Source of the DNA: Pontibacter indicus
Lineage (GTDB): Bacteria; Bacteroidota; Bacteroidia; Cytophagales; Hymenobacteraceae
Length of the DNA: 64,000 nt
Reading direction: 5' to 3'
Assembly: GCF_900156345.1 (NCBI RefSeq)
Contig: NZ_FTPP01000001.1
Span: forward strand, 620,001-684,000
Both the position numbers and the translations under genes were made by a program. Below are positions 53,451 to 61,497 of the stretch, piece by piece. Positions within the stretch are counted from its first letter, which is position 1. Each line of letters opens with the position of its first letter. The notes beneath the pieces were generated by a model. The model was not told where the DNA came from, searched no databases, and saw only the letters and a list, made by a program, of their open reading frames with translations.

Positions 53451-54464
53451 TTAATCCATTGTCAGCCACCCCAGGGCATCTTCTTCTGAAAGGAAATAAT
53501 GGGCCTTGTAATTGACGGCGGCTTGCTTTAGCTTGTTGCCAATGTGCTCACTGCTCATTTGCTGCAGCGAATCGGATGAAGTAATCACTGCGAGCTTCTT
53601 TAAATTCATCTTGGGCAGCATCTGCTGTGCAGCCGTGATCAGCCAACCCTGGTCTTCGAGCGTGAGCACGCCCAGGCGCTGGTTATTGAGCAGCAAGCGC
53701 TCCAAGCGATGCTCAATCAGCGCGCGTGCTGCCTTCAGCATGCCATAGCGGTATTGGCGGCTGTGAGGGGCTTTTTTCCAACGGATGTTCATCAGGCTCT
53801 TCACCTTATCAAGCGTAATCGAGACGAAGTCGGTTTCGATAGAGATCAGCGCCGGCAGGGTCTCTGTCACATTGGTGGGATTACCACTCTGCGATTGGGC
53901 AACTGGAACAGTGGCATGGCCACGCCCCTTCAGTTCGGGGCGCACAAGCTTCAGATTAACTTGAAGGGGCACCCGGATGAATGCCTCGTTTGAAAATGCC
54001 ACATAGTCCTCACGCAACAGCCAGCGCAGCGCCTCGTTCCGATCGTTGAATAGTTGAGCCTCGTACGGCATTTCTTCCAAACTGCGCAGCGCATGTCGCA
54101 TGGCATGATTCATTTCGGTCGCGGCCAAGCGAGCCACCCGGCGGATAGAGGTATACTTCAGGGCGTCGTACATGAACTTTTTCGCCCACTCACGGTCCTG
54201 CTCCGGTACATTGTAATGCCCCGGAATCTCTACCAATATTAGTTCTGCTTTGAGGATAGCGGCCGCACGTGCCAGCAGGCGAATTGACTGACGTAGTTCT
54301 GCAGAAGTTGTGAAGCGCTCCCACTGCGCGTACAGTAGTTTGTGATGCGGACAGTAGCTGACTGAAAGGATATCGGTTGCTGGTGCCTGGGGTGATTTAG
54401 AACCAGTAAACTTAGGCAGATGAACATTCGAAAAGGTGGTACTCATATCTAAGATTTGTTTCAT
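53451..54464 (-). CDS. Tandem STAS/SpoIIAA-like protein
   Basis: 337-residue cytoplasmic protein made of two related halves. The first (about 30-155) has LLYAQWERFTTSAELRQSIR, LILVEIPGHYNVPEQDREWA and an end in NDRNEALRWLL. The second (about 205-337) repeats the pattern as SLMNIRWKKAPHSRQYRYG, GVLTLEDQGWLITAAQQML and an end in SEEDALGWLTMD. Each half resembles the small STAS-like proteins common in Hymenobacteraceae, usually encoded singly. Function is unknown; related folds bind partner proteins or lipids. The start at 54464 overlaps the stop of a small upstream frame by ATGA. An alternative ATG lies at 54446. Confidence 0.68.
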   Translation of the reverse strand: MKQILDMSTTFSNVHLPKFTGSKSPQAPATDILSVSYCPHHKLLYAQWERFTTSAELRQSIRLLARAAAILKAELILVEIPGHYNVPEQDREWAKKFMYDALKYTSIRRVARLAATEMNHAMRHALRSLEEMPYEAQLFNDRNEALRWLLREDYVAFSNEAFIRVPLQVNLKLVRPELKGRGHATVPVAQSQSGNPTNVTETLPALISIETDFVSITLDKVKSLMNIRWKKAPHSRQYRYGMLKAARALIEHRLERLLLNNQRLGVLTLEDQGWLITAAQQMLPKMNLKKLAVITSSDSLQQMSSEHIGNKLKQAAVNYKAHYFLSEEDALGWLTMD

Positions 54465-54676
54465 TTGACGGGTATGCCGTCAGTAGGTTTTAATAGTGAG
54501 GTAGCAGGGTGCGATGCTTTACCAACTGCAATATAAGTGTTTGATTTCAAGTAATTTATAAATTGTTGGCTGGTCTGTTTCTTTAGAGCATCCCTGTGCT
54601 TTTTCACCATCGGTTTCGGGCAGTTCACCCTTTTCCCATTGACTTTCGCCCAATAGCCAATGCCGAAACGATGCAT
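54461..54676 (-). CDS. Possible 71-residue basic protein upstream of the STAS-like gene
   Basis: Small frame from ATG at 54676 (beginning MHRFGIGYWAKVNGKRVNCP) to a TGA that overlaps the next gene by ATGA. The product is rich in Lys and Arg. The overlap and the protein-like composition suggest a real, translationally coupled gene. Against it: I recognise no family, it has no clear ribosome site, and it lies in the region that must also hold the mqo promoter on the other strand. Confidence 0.4.
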   Translation of the reverse strand: MHRFGIGYWAKVNGKRVNCPKPMVKKHRDALKKQTSQQFINYLKSNTYIAVGKASHPATSLLKPTDGIPVK

Positions 54677-54748
54677 AAAATTTTTCTGCGATCTTACCCT
54701 ACAGAGTCCGCTACGTAGTAAGATTCTGAACCCAAAGCTGAAATTTTT

Positions 54749-56272
54749 ATGAAAACAGACCAAAGACTGCCTGATGTTTCGGAGGCGGATGTCGTGCTGA
54801 TTGGTGCGGGAATTATGAGTGCGACACTGGGTATGATGCTAAAACAGCTGCAACCCGACCTGCGGATCACGGTGCTCGAGCGGTTGGATGAAGCCGCGGC
54901 CGAAAGCTCCGACGCCTGGAACAATGCCGGAACCGGGCACGCCGCTTTCTGTGAGTTAAATTATACCCCGGAAAAAGCGGATGGCAGCATCGATACGACA
55001 AAGGCAGTCAGTATATCCGAATCGTTTGAAATCTCGCGTCAGTTCTGGTCCTACCTGATACAGGAAAATCAGTTGACCCTGCCTGGTAATTTCATTCGAA
55101 ATGTTCCGCACATGAGTTTTGTGTGGGGCGATGAGAACGTCAACTTCCTCAAAAGACGCCACGACGCGCTGACTGCCTGCCATCTTTTTGAAGGTATGGC
55201 TTACACAGAGGATGTGGAAGAATTGAAGTCCTGGATGCCGCTGGTGATGGAGGGGCGCGATCTGCTCATGAAGGTGGCTGCCACCCGGATGGACCTGGGA
55301 ACAGACGTGAATTTTGGTGCGCTGACCCGCTCTATGTTTGAGCAGTTGAGCAAAATGGAAGGAGTGCACCTATACTTCGGCTACGACGTGCGCAAACTAA
55401 AGCAACGCCCCGATAACCGCTGGAGTGTCCGCATCCGGCACCGCGATACGCGTACGAAGCATAAGGTACGTGGCAACTTCGTTTTTATTGGTGCAGGTGG
55501 TGGTTCTTTGCCGCTGCTGCTGAAGTCAGGTATACCGGAAGGAGAGGGCTTCGGTGGTTTCCCGGTGAGCGGGCAGTGGCTCAAGTGCACCAACCCTGCG
55601 GTTATTGAGCAACATCGTGCCAAGGTATACGGCAAGGCTTCCGTGGGTTCCCCGCCCATGTCGGTGCCGCACCTGGATACCCGCTTTATCAATGGCAAGC
55701 GCGAACTTTTGTTTGGTCCCTATGCCGGATTCACCACCAAGTTCCTCAAGAATGGCTCCTTCTTCGATCTGCCCTTGTCGCTTAAAGTCAACAACCTGCA
55801 CCCCATGTTAGCAGCTGGGGTCAAGAACATCCCACTCACTCAGTACCTGATCAACCAGGTACGGCAGTCGCCTGATGAGCGGGTGGAGGCGCTGCGGCAG
55901 TATTACCCGGAGGCGCGTAGCGAGGACTGGAAACTGGAAGTGGCCGGGCAGCGTGTACAGGTAATCAAGAAAGACCCTAAGCACGGCGGCGTGCTGGAGT
56001 TCGGGACAGAGGTTGTAGCCGGAGCAGACGGGTCGCTGGCGGCCCTGCTAGGTGCTTCTCCGGGGGCTTCTACCGCCGTCTCAATCATGATCAACTTACT
56101 AGAACGCTGTTTCCCGGAGAAGATGCAGTCAACGGCCTGGCAGGAGAAAATGAAGCAGATGATCCCGTCGTATGGTGAATCGCTTGCAGATGATCCGGTT
56201 CTGCTCCGGAAGGTGCGCAGCTGGACCAGCGAAGTGCTTGGCTTGCAGGATACAGTGGATAGTCAGGTATAG
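54749..56272 (+). CDS. mqo: Malate:quinone oxidoreductase
   Basis: 507-residue peripheral membrane flavoprotein that oxidises malate to oxaloacetate and passes electrons to quinone, bypassing NAD. The FAD-binding motif VVLIGAGIMSATLG is at about 15-28. Family motifs follow: ESSDAWNNAGTGHAAFCELNYTP-type sequence at about 52-72, VPHMSFVWGDENV, FIGAGGGSLPLL, GFPVSGQWL and LFGPYAGFTTKFLK. Length is typical. It gives a second route of electrons into the quinone pool besides complex I. The stop TAG is the end of a dispersed-motif copy (CAGGTATAG). A hairpin terminator follows about 65 bases later. Confidence 0.96.
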   Translation: MKTDQRLPDVSEADVVLIGAGIMSATLGMMLKQLQPDLRITVLERLDEAAAESSDAWNNAGTGHAAFCELNYTPEKADGSIDTTKAVSISESFEISRQFWSYLIQENQLTLPGNFIRNVPHMSFVWGDENVNFLKRRHDALTACHLFEGMAYTEDVEELKSWMPLVMEGRDLLMKVAATRMDLGTDVNFGALTRSMFEQLSKMEGVHLYFGYDVRKLKQRPDNRWSVRIRHRDTRTKHKVRGNFVFIGAGGGSLPLLLKSGIPEGEGFGGFPVSGQWLKCTNPAVIEQHRAKVYGKASVGSPPMSVPHLDTRFINGKRELLFGPYAGFTTKFLKNGSFFDLPLSLKVNNLHPMLAAGVKNIPLTQYLINQVRQSPDERVEALRQYYPEARSEDWKLEVAGQRVQVIKKDPKHGGVLEFGTEVVAGADGSLAALLGASPGASTAVSIMINLLERCFPEKMQSTAWQEKMKQMIPSYGESLADDPVLLRKVRSWTSEVLGLQDTVDSQV

Positions 56273-56338
56273 AACTGATCATCTGGCTGCGCTATACCTG
56301 AAGCTTGTTCCCAGCTTTCCTTCGCCGTATTAGAAATA

Positions 56339-56372
56339 AAAAGCCCTCCCGACTGCTGTCAGGAGGGCTTTT
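56339..56372. terminator. Bidirectional terminator between mqo and the M13 peptidase
   Basis: AAAAGCCCTCC (56339-56349) pairs with GGAGGGCTTTT (56362-56372), with an inner GAC-GTC pairing. T-runs occur on both strands, so it can serve both convergent genes. Confidence 0.87.
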
Positions 56373-56393
56373 GTCATGTAGATCAGGTATAAG

Positions 56394-58502
56394 CTACCAG
56401 ATTCTGATTCTGTCTTCGGGCTTTTTGTAAAGCTTTTCGCCAGGCTTCACGTTGAAGGCCTTATACCAGGCATCCATGTTCACAGGCGCACCGATGGTAC
56501 GGTACATGCCCGGAGAGTGCGTATCAGTCAGGATCAGCTGGGCAGCTGTCTCAGGCAGTATGTTCGTTCTCCATACCTGTGCCCAGGCCAGGAAGAAGCG
56601 CTGGTCCGGCGTGAAGCCGTCGATCTTCTTCTTTGACTTGCCTTGCTTGGTCATCTTAAAGGCTTCGTAAGCGGCGTTCAGGCCACCCAGGTCACCGATG
56701 TTCTCACCCAACGTCAGTTTACCGTTCACGTGGATGGTGTCCAGCACGGTATAGCCGTTGAATTGCTCCACCAGCTGGTTGGCTCGCTGCATGAAGCGGT
56801 CACGGTCTTCGGCCGTCCACCAGTTGCGCAGGTTACCGTCTTTGTCGTACTGGCTACCCGAATCGTCGAAACCATGGGAGATCTCGTGGCCGATCACCGC
56901 ACCGATACCGCCGTAATTCACTGCGTCATCCGCGTTCGGGTCGAAGAACGGGAATTGCAGGATACCGGCCGGGAACACGATCTCGTTCATTACCGGGCTA
57001 TAGTAGGCGTTCACAGTTGGAGGCGTCATGCCCCACTTGGTTCTGTCCACCGGTTTGCCCAACTGGCTTACCATGTCATTGTAGCCCCACTGGCCAGCGT
57101 TGCGCACGTTTTGGAAGAACGAGTTGCGGCTGATCGCCAGGCCATCGTAGGTCTTCCATTTCTCAGGATAACCTACTTTCGGACGGAAAGTAGCAAGCTT
57201 CGCCAGTGCTTTATCTTTTGTCTCAGGCGACATCCACTCCAGTCCTTTGATGCGGATCTCGTAAGCCTTGATCAGGTTGGCGATCATCTCGTCCATACGG
57301 GCTTTTGCCTCCGGCTTAAAGTGCTTGGCTACGTATAGTTGGCCCAGCAACTCACCGATGGTGCCGTCCGTCAGCTGCGACATGCGCTGCCAGCGTGGCG
57401 TCTGTACTTTCTGGCCGGTCAGGGTCTGTGTGAAGGCAAAGTTCGCGTTCACGAAGTCGGAGCTCAGGTATGGCGCGGCTGATTTCAGTACATTCCACTG
57501 CAGGTACGTTTGCCAGTTCGCCACAGGTGTAGCGGCGAGCAGGCCGTTCAGCTCAATGAAGAATTTCGGGTTATTCACCAGGATGGTGTCTTCGCCAGAT
57601 ACCTTCATCTTCGTCATCAGCGATTTCCAGTCCATGTTTGATGTGGTCTTGCTGAAATCGGCAACGGCAAATTTGTTGTAAGTTTTGTGCGGGTCACGCA
57701 TCTCCACGCGGGCCATCTGGGTGGCCGCCAGTTGCTTCTCAATGTTGAAGATGGTCTCCGCATTCTTCTGAGCAGTAGCCTGGTCCACGCCAGTCAGGGT
57801 GAAGAGCGTCGCGATGTATTTCTTGTAATCATCCTGAATTTTAGTGCTGCGGGCGTCATTCTTCAGGTAGTAGTCGCGGTCTGGCAGGGTAGTTCCGCCC
57901 TGGCTCAACTGCGGGATCATCACTTCCACATTTTTGCGGTCCTGGCCCACGAAGAAGCCGAACATAGGCGCAGCCGTACCTGAAGTTCGTAGGTTAGCCA
58001 CTTCGTTCAGTACCCCGTTCACGTCTTTGATACCCTTAATGCGCTCCAGGTCTGCTTTGATCGGTTCGTAACCAAGTTTCTCAATAGCGGCACTGTCCAT
58101 GGCGGCAGCGTAGAAGTCCCCTACACGGCGCTCCACTGAGCCAGCTTGTGCATTGGTTTTTGCGGCGGCATCGTTGAGGATGGTGCGCACAGCAATGATG
58201 TTGAAATCGCGCAGCTGGTTAAAGCTACCCCAGCGGGTTTCCTTGGCAGGTACCGGGTTGTTGCGCAGCCATACGCCGTTGGCGTAGGTATAGAAGTCAT
58301 CGCCAGGCTTCACGTTCAGGTCCATGTTGGCCTTGTCGATGAACTTTGCCTGCCCGGCTGGTCCCTTGCCACCGTACTGGGCAGAGGCCTCCAGGGCGCA
58401 AAGCGTCGCCGCTCCGAAAAGCAGGAGCCGCAGGCGGTTCTTCCAGGCTGACTTTACTTCCACGTTTCGGGAAAGTGCAGCCGTGTTCTTTGTGTCTTTC
58501 AT
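56394..58502 (-). CDS. M13 family (neprilysin-type) metallopeptidase
   Basis: Secreted zinc endopeptidase of about 702 residues from ATG at 58502 (a TTG at 58529 would add nine residues). It has a basic N-terminus and hydrophobic segment ending near EASAQ. The catalytic motif is GHEISHGFDD with both zinc His. The third ligand and its helper lie in LGENIGDLGG. NAYYSPVMNEIVFPAGILQ, the substrate-binding NAYYxP type, precedes them. The C-terminal W is typical of the family. Its probable role is periplasmic peptide breakdown. It converges on mqo. Confidence 0.94.
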   Translation of the reverse strand: MKDTKNTAALSRNVEVKSAWKNRLRLLLFGAATLCALEASAQYGGKGPAGQAKFIDKANMDLNVKPGDDFYTYANGVWLRNNPVPAKETRWGSFNQLRDFNIIAVRTILNDAAAKTNAQAGSVERRVGDFYAAAMDSAAIEKLGYEPIKADLERIKGIKDVNGVLNEVANLRTSGTAAPMFGFFVGQDRKNVEVMIPQLSQGGTTLPDRDYYLKNDARSTKIQDDYKKYIATLFTLTGVDQATAQKNAETIFNIEKQLAATQMARVEMRDPHKTYNKFAVADFSKTTSNMDWKSLMTKMKVSGEDTILVNNPKFFIELNGLLAATPVANWQTYLQWNVLKSAAPYLSSDFVNANFAFTQTLTGQKVQTPRWQRMSQLTDGTIGELLGQLYVAKHFKPEAKARMDEMIANLIKAYEIRIKGLEWMSPETKDKALAKLATFRPKVGYPEKWKTYDGLAISRNSFFQNVRNAGQWGYNDMVSQLGKPVDRTKWGMTPPTVNAYYSPVMNEIVFPAGILQFPFFDPNADDAVNYGGIGAVIGHEISHGFDDSGSQYDKDGNLRNWWTAEDRDRFMQRANQLVEQFNGYTVLDTIHVNGKLTLGENIGDLGGLNAAYEAFKMTKQGKSKKKIDGFTPDQRFFLAWAQVWRTNILPETAAQLILTDTHSPGMYRTIGAPVNMDAWYKAFNVKPGEKLYKKPEDRIRIW

Positions 58503-59040
58503 GTTAGGATGAATTTGTTTTAGGTTCAAAAAGCTGTTGTTAGAACAGAAGGTTTTTGAATGCCCTAAAATAAGGCTTCTGATTGAAAAGTGAATGGTAT
58601 TTTTTCTGCCTTATTTAAAGCGTACACTTTTTTCACAACACAGTGAACCCTCCGATAGTTTAACCGGACCGAATTTTCCCGGCTTTGCCATACCTAGACA
58701 TGCTGTATACCGGAAGCTAAGCAAAGAATCCTTCTCCGGTCACGACCAGTTGTGTTATACATTACCTTGCCAGGCGGGTATCATGCACTCTGTATCCAGC
58801 ATAGACAGAAGAATTTGTGCGAAGGACAGCCTGGGCCTATCGTAGGAGGGAACCAGTTATAAGTTACAAAGCAGAAGAGCCAGAACGTAGAGGCTTAATG
58901 TCTCCAAAACGGTCACCCGGCAGGTATAGCAGCTCCCTTCAGAGCGATTGTTTGAAGGGAGCTGCTGTATGTAATTGACCATGTCGTGTAAGGGCAAACC
59001 GGTACTTCAATGAGATGGTATCACAGGTATAGGTATAGCC
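58503..59040. other. 538-base gap upstream of the M13 gene
   Basis: No credible gene. It should hold the M13 promoter on the minus strand, which I could not define. It contains the terminator-type hairpin at 58928-58966 and motif copies at about 58704 and 58922, with a tandem pair CAGGTATAGGTATAG at 59024-59038 directly after the methyltransferase stop. Confidence 0.5.
58928..58966 (-). terminator. Hairpin downstream of the methyltransferase
   Basis: Perfect 14-base arms AGCAGCTCCCTTCA (58928-58941) and TGAAGGGAGCTGCT (58953-58966) around an 11-base loop. It has no T-run. One arm is preceded directly by a motif copy (CAGGTATAGC). Confidence 0.65.
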
Positions 59041-60654
59041 TTACTGCGTTTCGCCTTTCAGCAAGTTGATGCTGATGGTCGCCATGTCAGAGTCCGGGAA
59101 GCGACGGAAGGCCCCTTTGTCGGGGTGCAAGCCGGCTTCTCTAGCTACTTTATGAAATACTTCCACCTCCACGATGTATTGGTCTGAGAAACCGTGTGTT
59201 GCATCATAAGCGGTGGCGGCTGTTTTGCCCAGGTTAGCGGCTGCCAGGGTAGGGGGGATGGTATGCAGCTCCATAGTCAGCAGGCCGAACTTATCCACAT
59301 AGGGCGTCCACTTTTTGAGGTGCTCCAGCAGGTTGTCCTCTACCTCATTGTTGCTCACCCGCCTGCCCCGGAAAGCAAAGGCCCCCGTCGACTGGCTCAA
59401 CCGATTTTCGGTTCGTTGCGCCGGCTGCTCCCAGATGCGGTTATGGTCGAGGAAGGTGCGCACGTTGAGCAATTCCTTCAGGTCGATGTTGTAGTTCTCG
59501 CGCAGGTCTTGCGCCAGCAGGTCCGGACGCCCGATGTCGCCCCAGATCACTTTGGCCCAGATGTCGGCTTTGATCAGGTTGGCACGGGTCACCTTCAGCG
59601 CAGCCTGGTTGAAGTCGGCCCCCACCAGAAAGAGCGGGTGCTGGTCCAGCATTTTTCCCCGGGCGGTCTGCCGCTCGATCACCTCGAACATATGCTGCAG
59701 AAAAGCCCCGTTGCCGCAACCCATGTCCAGTATGCCTTTGGGCTGCTCGTTTATCGGTCGGTTGAATAACTCGATGATTATTTCGTCGATTACATTGAAA
59801 TAGGTGGCATGCGCACCGCCGCTGCCCCATACGTTCATCTCCCGGTCCACGTGCAGTTCGGGCGCCCCTTCCGGCTTATTCCAAAGGATGTTCGGGTTGC
59901 CAAAGATCATCTCGTCGAGGTGACGGAAGGTGGGGATGTAGGAAACCGTGACACCGTAAGCACTGCCCCGCTTGGCAAAGAAAATTCCTTCGTCGGTATA
60001 CTCATACTGGTCACGCACTTTCCGGAACCAGCCCAGGTGCGCAAACAGGTCGAGTATCTTGCGGAAATCCTCGTGGTTTTCATGAAACTCCTCGGGGCTG
60101 AAACGGCTCTCCATAAAGTATTTATGAAACATACCGTTCATGCCCAGCCGCACGATCGTCGGACCCATCAGCAGGCCTTCGATGTGTTTGAGTACCTGCT
60201 CCTGCACACTTTGCTCATCCGGATTATCCGATGGCTTCAAGCCATACCTGTCTTTATACCTGTCAGCCACCTTTGCCCATACCTGGTAGGGTTCCTTCTC
60301 GAACTTGCGCGGATGAAAATTACCCGACAGCTGCATTAACTGCACGACATCCTCATATAAAGGCACAAGGGGAATGGCGAGGCGCCCACGATCCGTTATG
60401 CGATAGTTCACCTGGTCGGTGGCATTGTTGAGGTCCTGCTCCAGCCAGCCCTGCGAACACAGCACGCGCAGCGCCACATTCAGGTAGCCGTCATTCGCTT
60501 TGAATCGTGAGACCAGTTCATCCAGGTTTGCCTGTTGCTCTTGCAACAGGTAGGCCAGCACCCCGTGTTTGTGCAGACTAAAGGCGGTTGGAGCCGTTAC
60601 GATCCCATCCAGGTGGCGGAAAATAGTCTCACGCAGTTCGTTTTTGCTTCTCAT
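59041..60654 (-). CDS. Large SAM-dependent methyltransferase with winged-helix regions
   Basis: 537-residue class I methyltransferase. Two winged-helix-like regions come first: about 1-100, with LDELVSRFKANDGYLNVAL and RVLCSQGWLEQ, and about 165-245, with FRKILDLFAHLGWFRKV and QYEYTDEGIFFA. The SAM-binding domain starts near 300: ILDMGCGNGAFLQHMFE, VGADFNQAALKVTRANL and VIWGDIGRPD. The order resembles O-methyltransferase-like and polyketide-associated methyltransferases, in particular AprA-type proteins, but no polyketide or peptide synthase gene is nearby. The substrate is unknown. It stands alone; its stop is followed directly by two tandem dispersed motifs. Confidence 0.75.
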   Translation of the reverse strand: MRSKNELRETIFRHLDGIVTAPTAFSLHKHGVLAYLLQEQQANLDELVSRFKANDGYLNVALRVLCSQGWLEQDLNNATDQVNYRITDRGRLAIPLVPLYEDVVQLMQLSGNFHPRKFEKEPYQVWAKVADRYKDRYGLKPSDNPDEQSVQEQVLKHIEGLLMGPTIVRLGMNGMFHKYFMESRFSPEEFHENHEDFRKILDLFAHLGWFRKVRDQYEYTDEGIFFAKRGSAYGVTVSYIPTFRHLDEMIFGNPNILWNKPEGAPELHVDREMNVWGSGGAHATYFNVIDEIIIELFNRPINEQPKGILDMGCGNGAFLQHMFEVIERQTARGKMLDQHPLFLVGADFNQAALKVTRANLIKADIWAKVIWGDIGRPDLLAQDLRENYNIDLKELLNVRTFLDHNRIWEQPAQRTENRLSQSTGAFAFRGRRVSNNEVEDNLLEHLKKWTPYVDKFGLLTMELHTIPPTLAAANLGKTAATAYDATHGFSDQYIVEVEVFHKVAREAGLHPDKGAFRRFPDSDMATISINLLKGETQ

Positions 60655-60756
60655 AGTAAATAGTAACGAATATCATTTTTTAGACTAAGAACAGTCATAT
60701 TTCAAGCACTTTAATTTACGGAATATTGCTACATCAAACTAAACCACCTAACGAAA

Positions 60757-61314
60757 ATGAAAAGTTTACATGTAGCCTTGATAGCGATTGCCTTTGGTCT
60801 GATGACCTCATGCAACACGGAAAATCCACAAGAAACAGCTCAGGCAGCTCCTGAAACAGAAGCAACACCAGCCGCAGGACAATCTGCCGTGGCCGATGAC
60901 CAGTCGCAGCAGAACGTGGTGCAGGTAGCCGCCGGTTCGCAGGACCACACCACGCTGGTAGCCGCCGTTAAGGCTGCCGGGCTCGTAGATGCGCTAACCA
61001 ACGCAGGGCCGTTCACAGTGTTTGCACCGACCAATGCCGCTTTCGAGGCACTGCCCGCCGGGACGGTAGATGGCCTCCTGAAACCAGAGAGCCGCAGCGA
61101 CCTGCGTAACATACTGCAATACCACGTTTATGTGGGCGTTATCCCCGCTGAGCGTTTTGACGACGACATGACCCTTGGTCAGGTAAACGGCGGCCGTGTG
61201 AAACTTGGTCTGGAAGGAGACCAGCCTACTGTAAACGGTGCTAAGATCATTGCCTCTATACCAGCCTCAAACGGAATCATTCACGTAATCGATCAGGTGT
61301 TGTTGCCGGAATAA
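60757..61314 (+). CDS. Fasciclin-domain lipoprotein
   Basis: 185-residue predicted lipoprotein with lipobox LMTSC (Cys19) and an Ala/Glu/Gln-rich linker (about 22-50), then one fasciclin (FAS1) domain at about 55-185. Domain signatures: HTTLVAAVKAAGLVDAL, GPFTVFAPTNAAFEALP, LRNILQYHVYVG and the end IIHVIDQVLLPE. Fasciclin domains mediate adhesion or bind small ligands; the ligand here is unknown. A strong terminator follows, so it is probably monocistronic. It is divergent from the methyltransferase gene, sharing the 102-base region between the starts. Confidence 0.93.
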   Translation: MKSLHVALIAIAFGLMTSCNTENPQETAQAAPETEATPAAGQSAVADDQSQQNVVQVAAGSQDHTTLVAAVKAAGLVDALTNAGPFTVFAPTNAAFEALPAGTVDGLLKPESRSDLRNILQYHVYVGVIPAERFDDDMTLGQVNGGRVKLGLEGDQPTVNGAKIIASIPASNGIIHVIDQVLLPE

Positions 61315-61341
61315 GCCGCTCCCATGCAACAGCTGGCAGAA

Positions 61342-61374
61342 TAGCCTGTGCTTAAGGACCTTAAGCACAGGCTA
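61342..61374 (+). terminator. Perfect palindromic terminator after the fasciclin gene
   Basis: 16-base perfect arms (TAGCCTGTGCTTAAGG and its complement) around one base, followed by a T-run. Confidence 0.9.
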
Positions 61375-61497
61375 ATTTTTTTATATAGGATAAGCCTTAT
61401 TTTAAAATTTAACATATTTTTTAGTATATATTTTAGTTAGTTCTCGTATTATGTTCTGAATTAAGGCTTTCCCTATTTTCAACCTTATAATCAGCGC

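Noticed and set aside
58594..58845. 83-codon plus-strand frame in the gap before the methyltransferase
   Set aside because: No family, no ribosome site, composition like non-coding sequence, and it overlaps the likely M13 promoter region.
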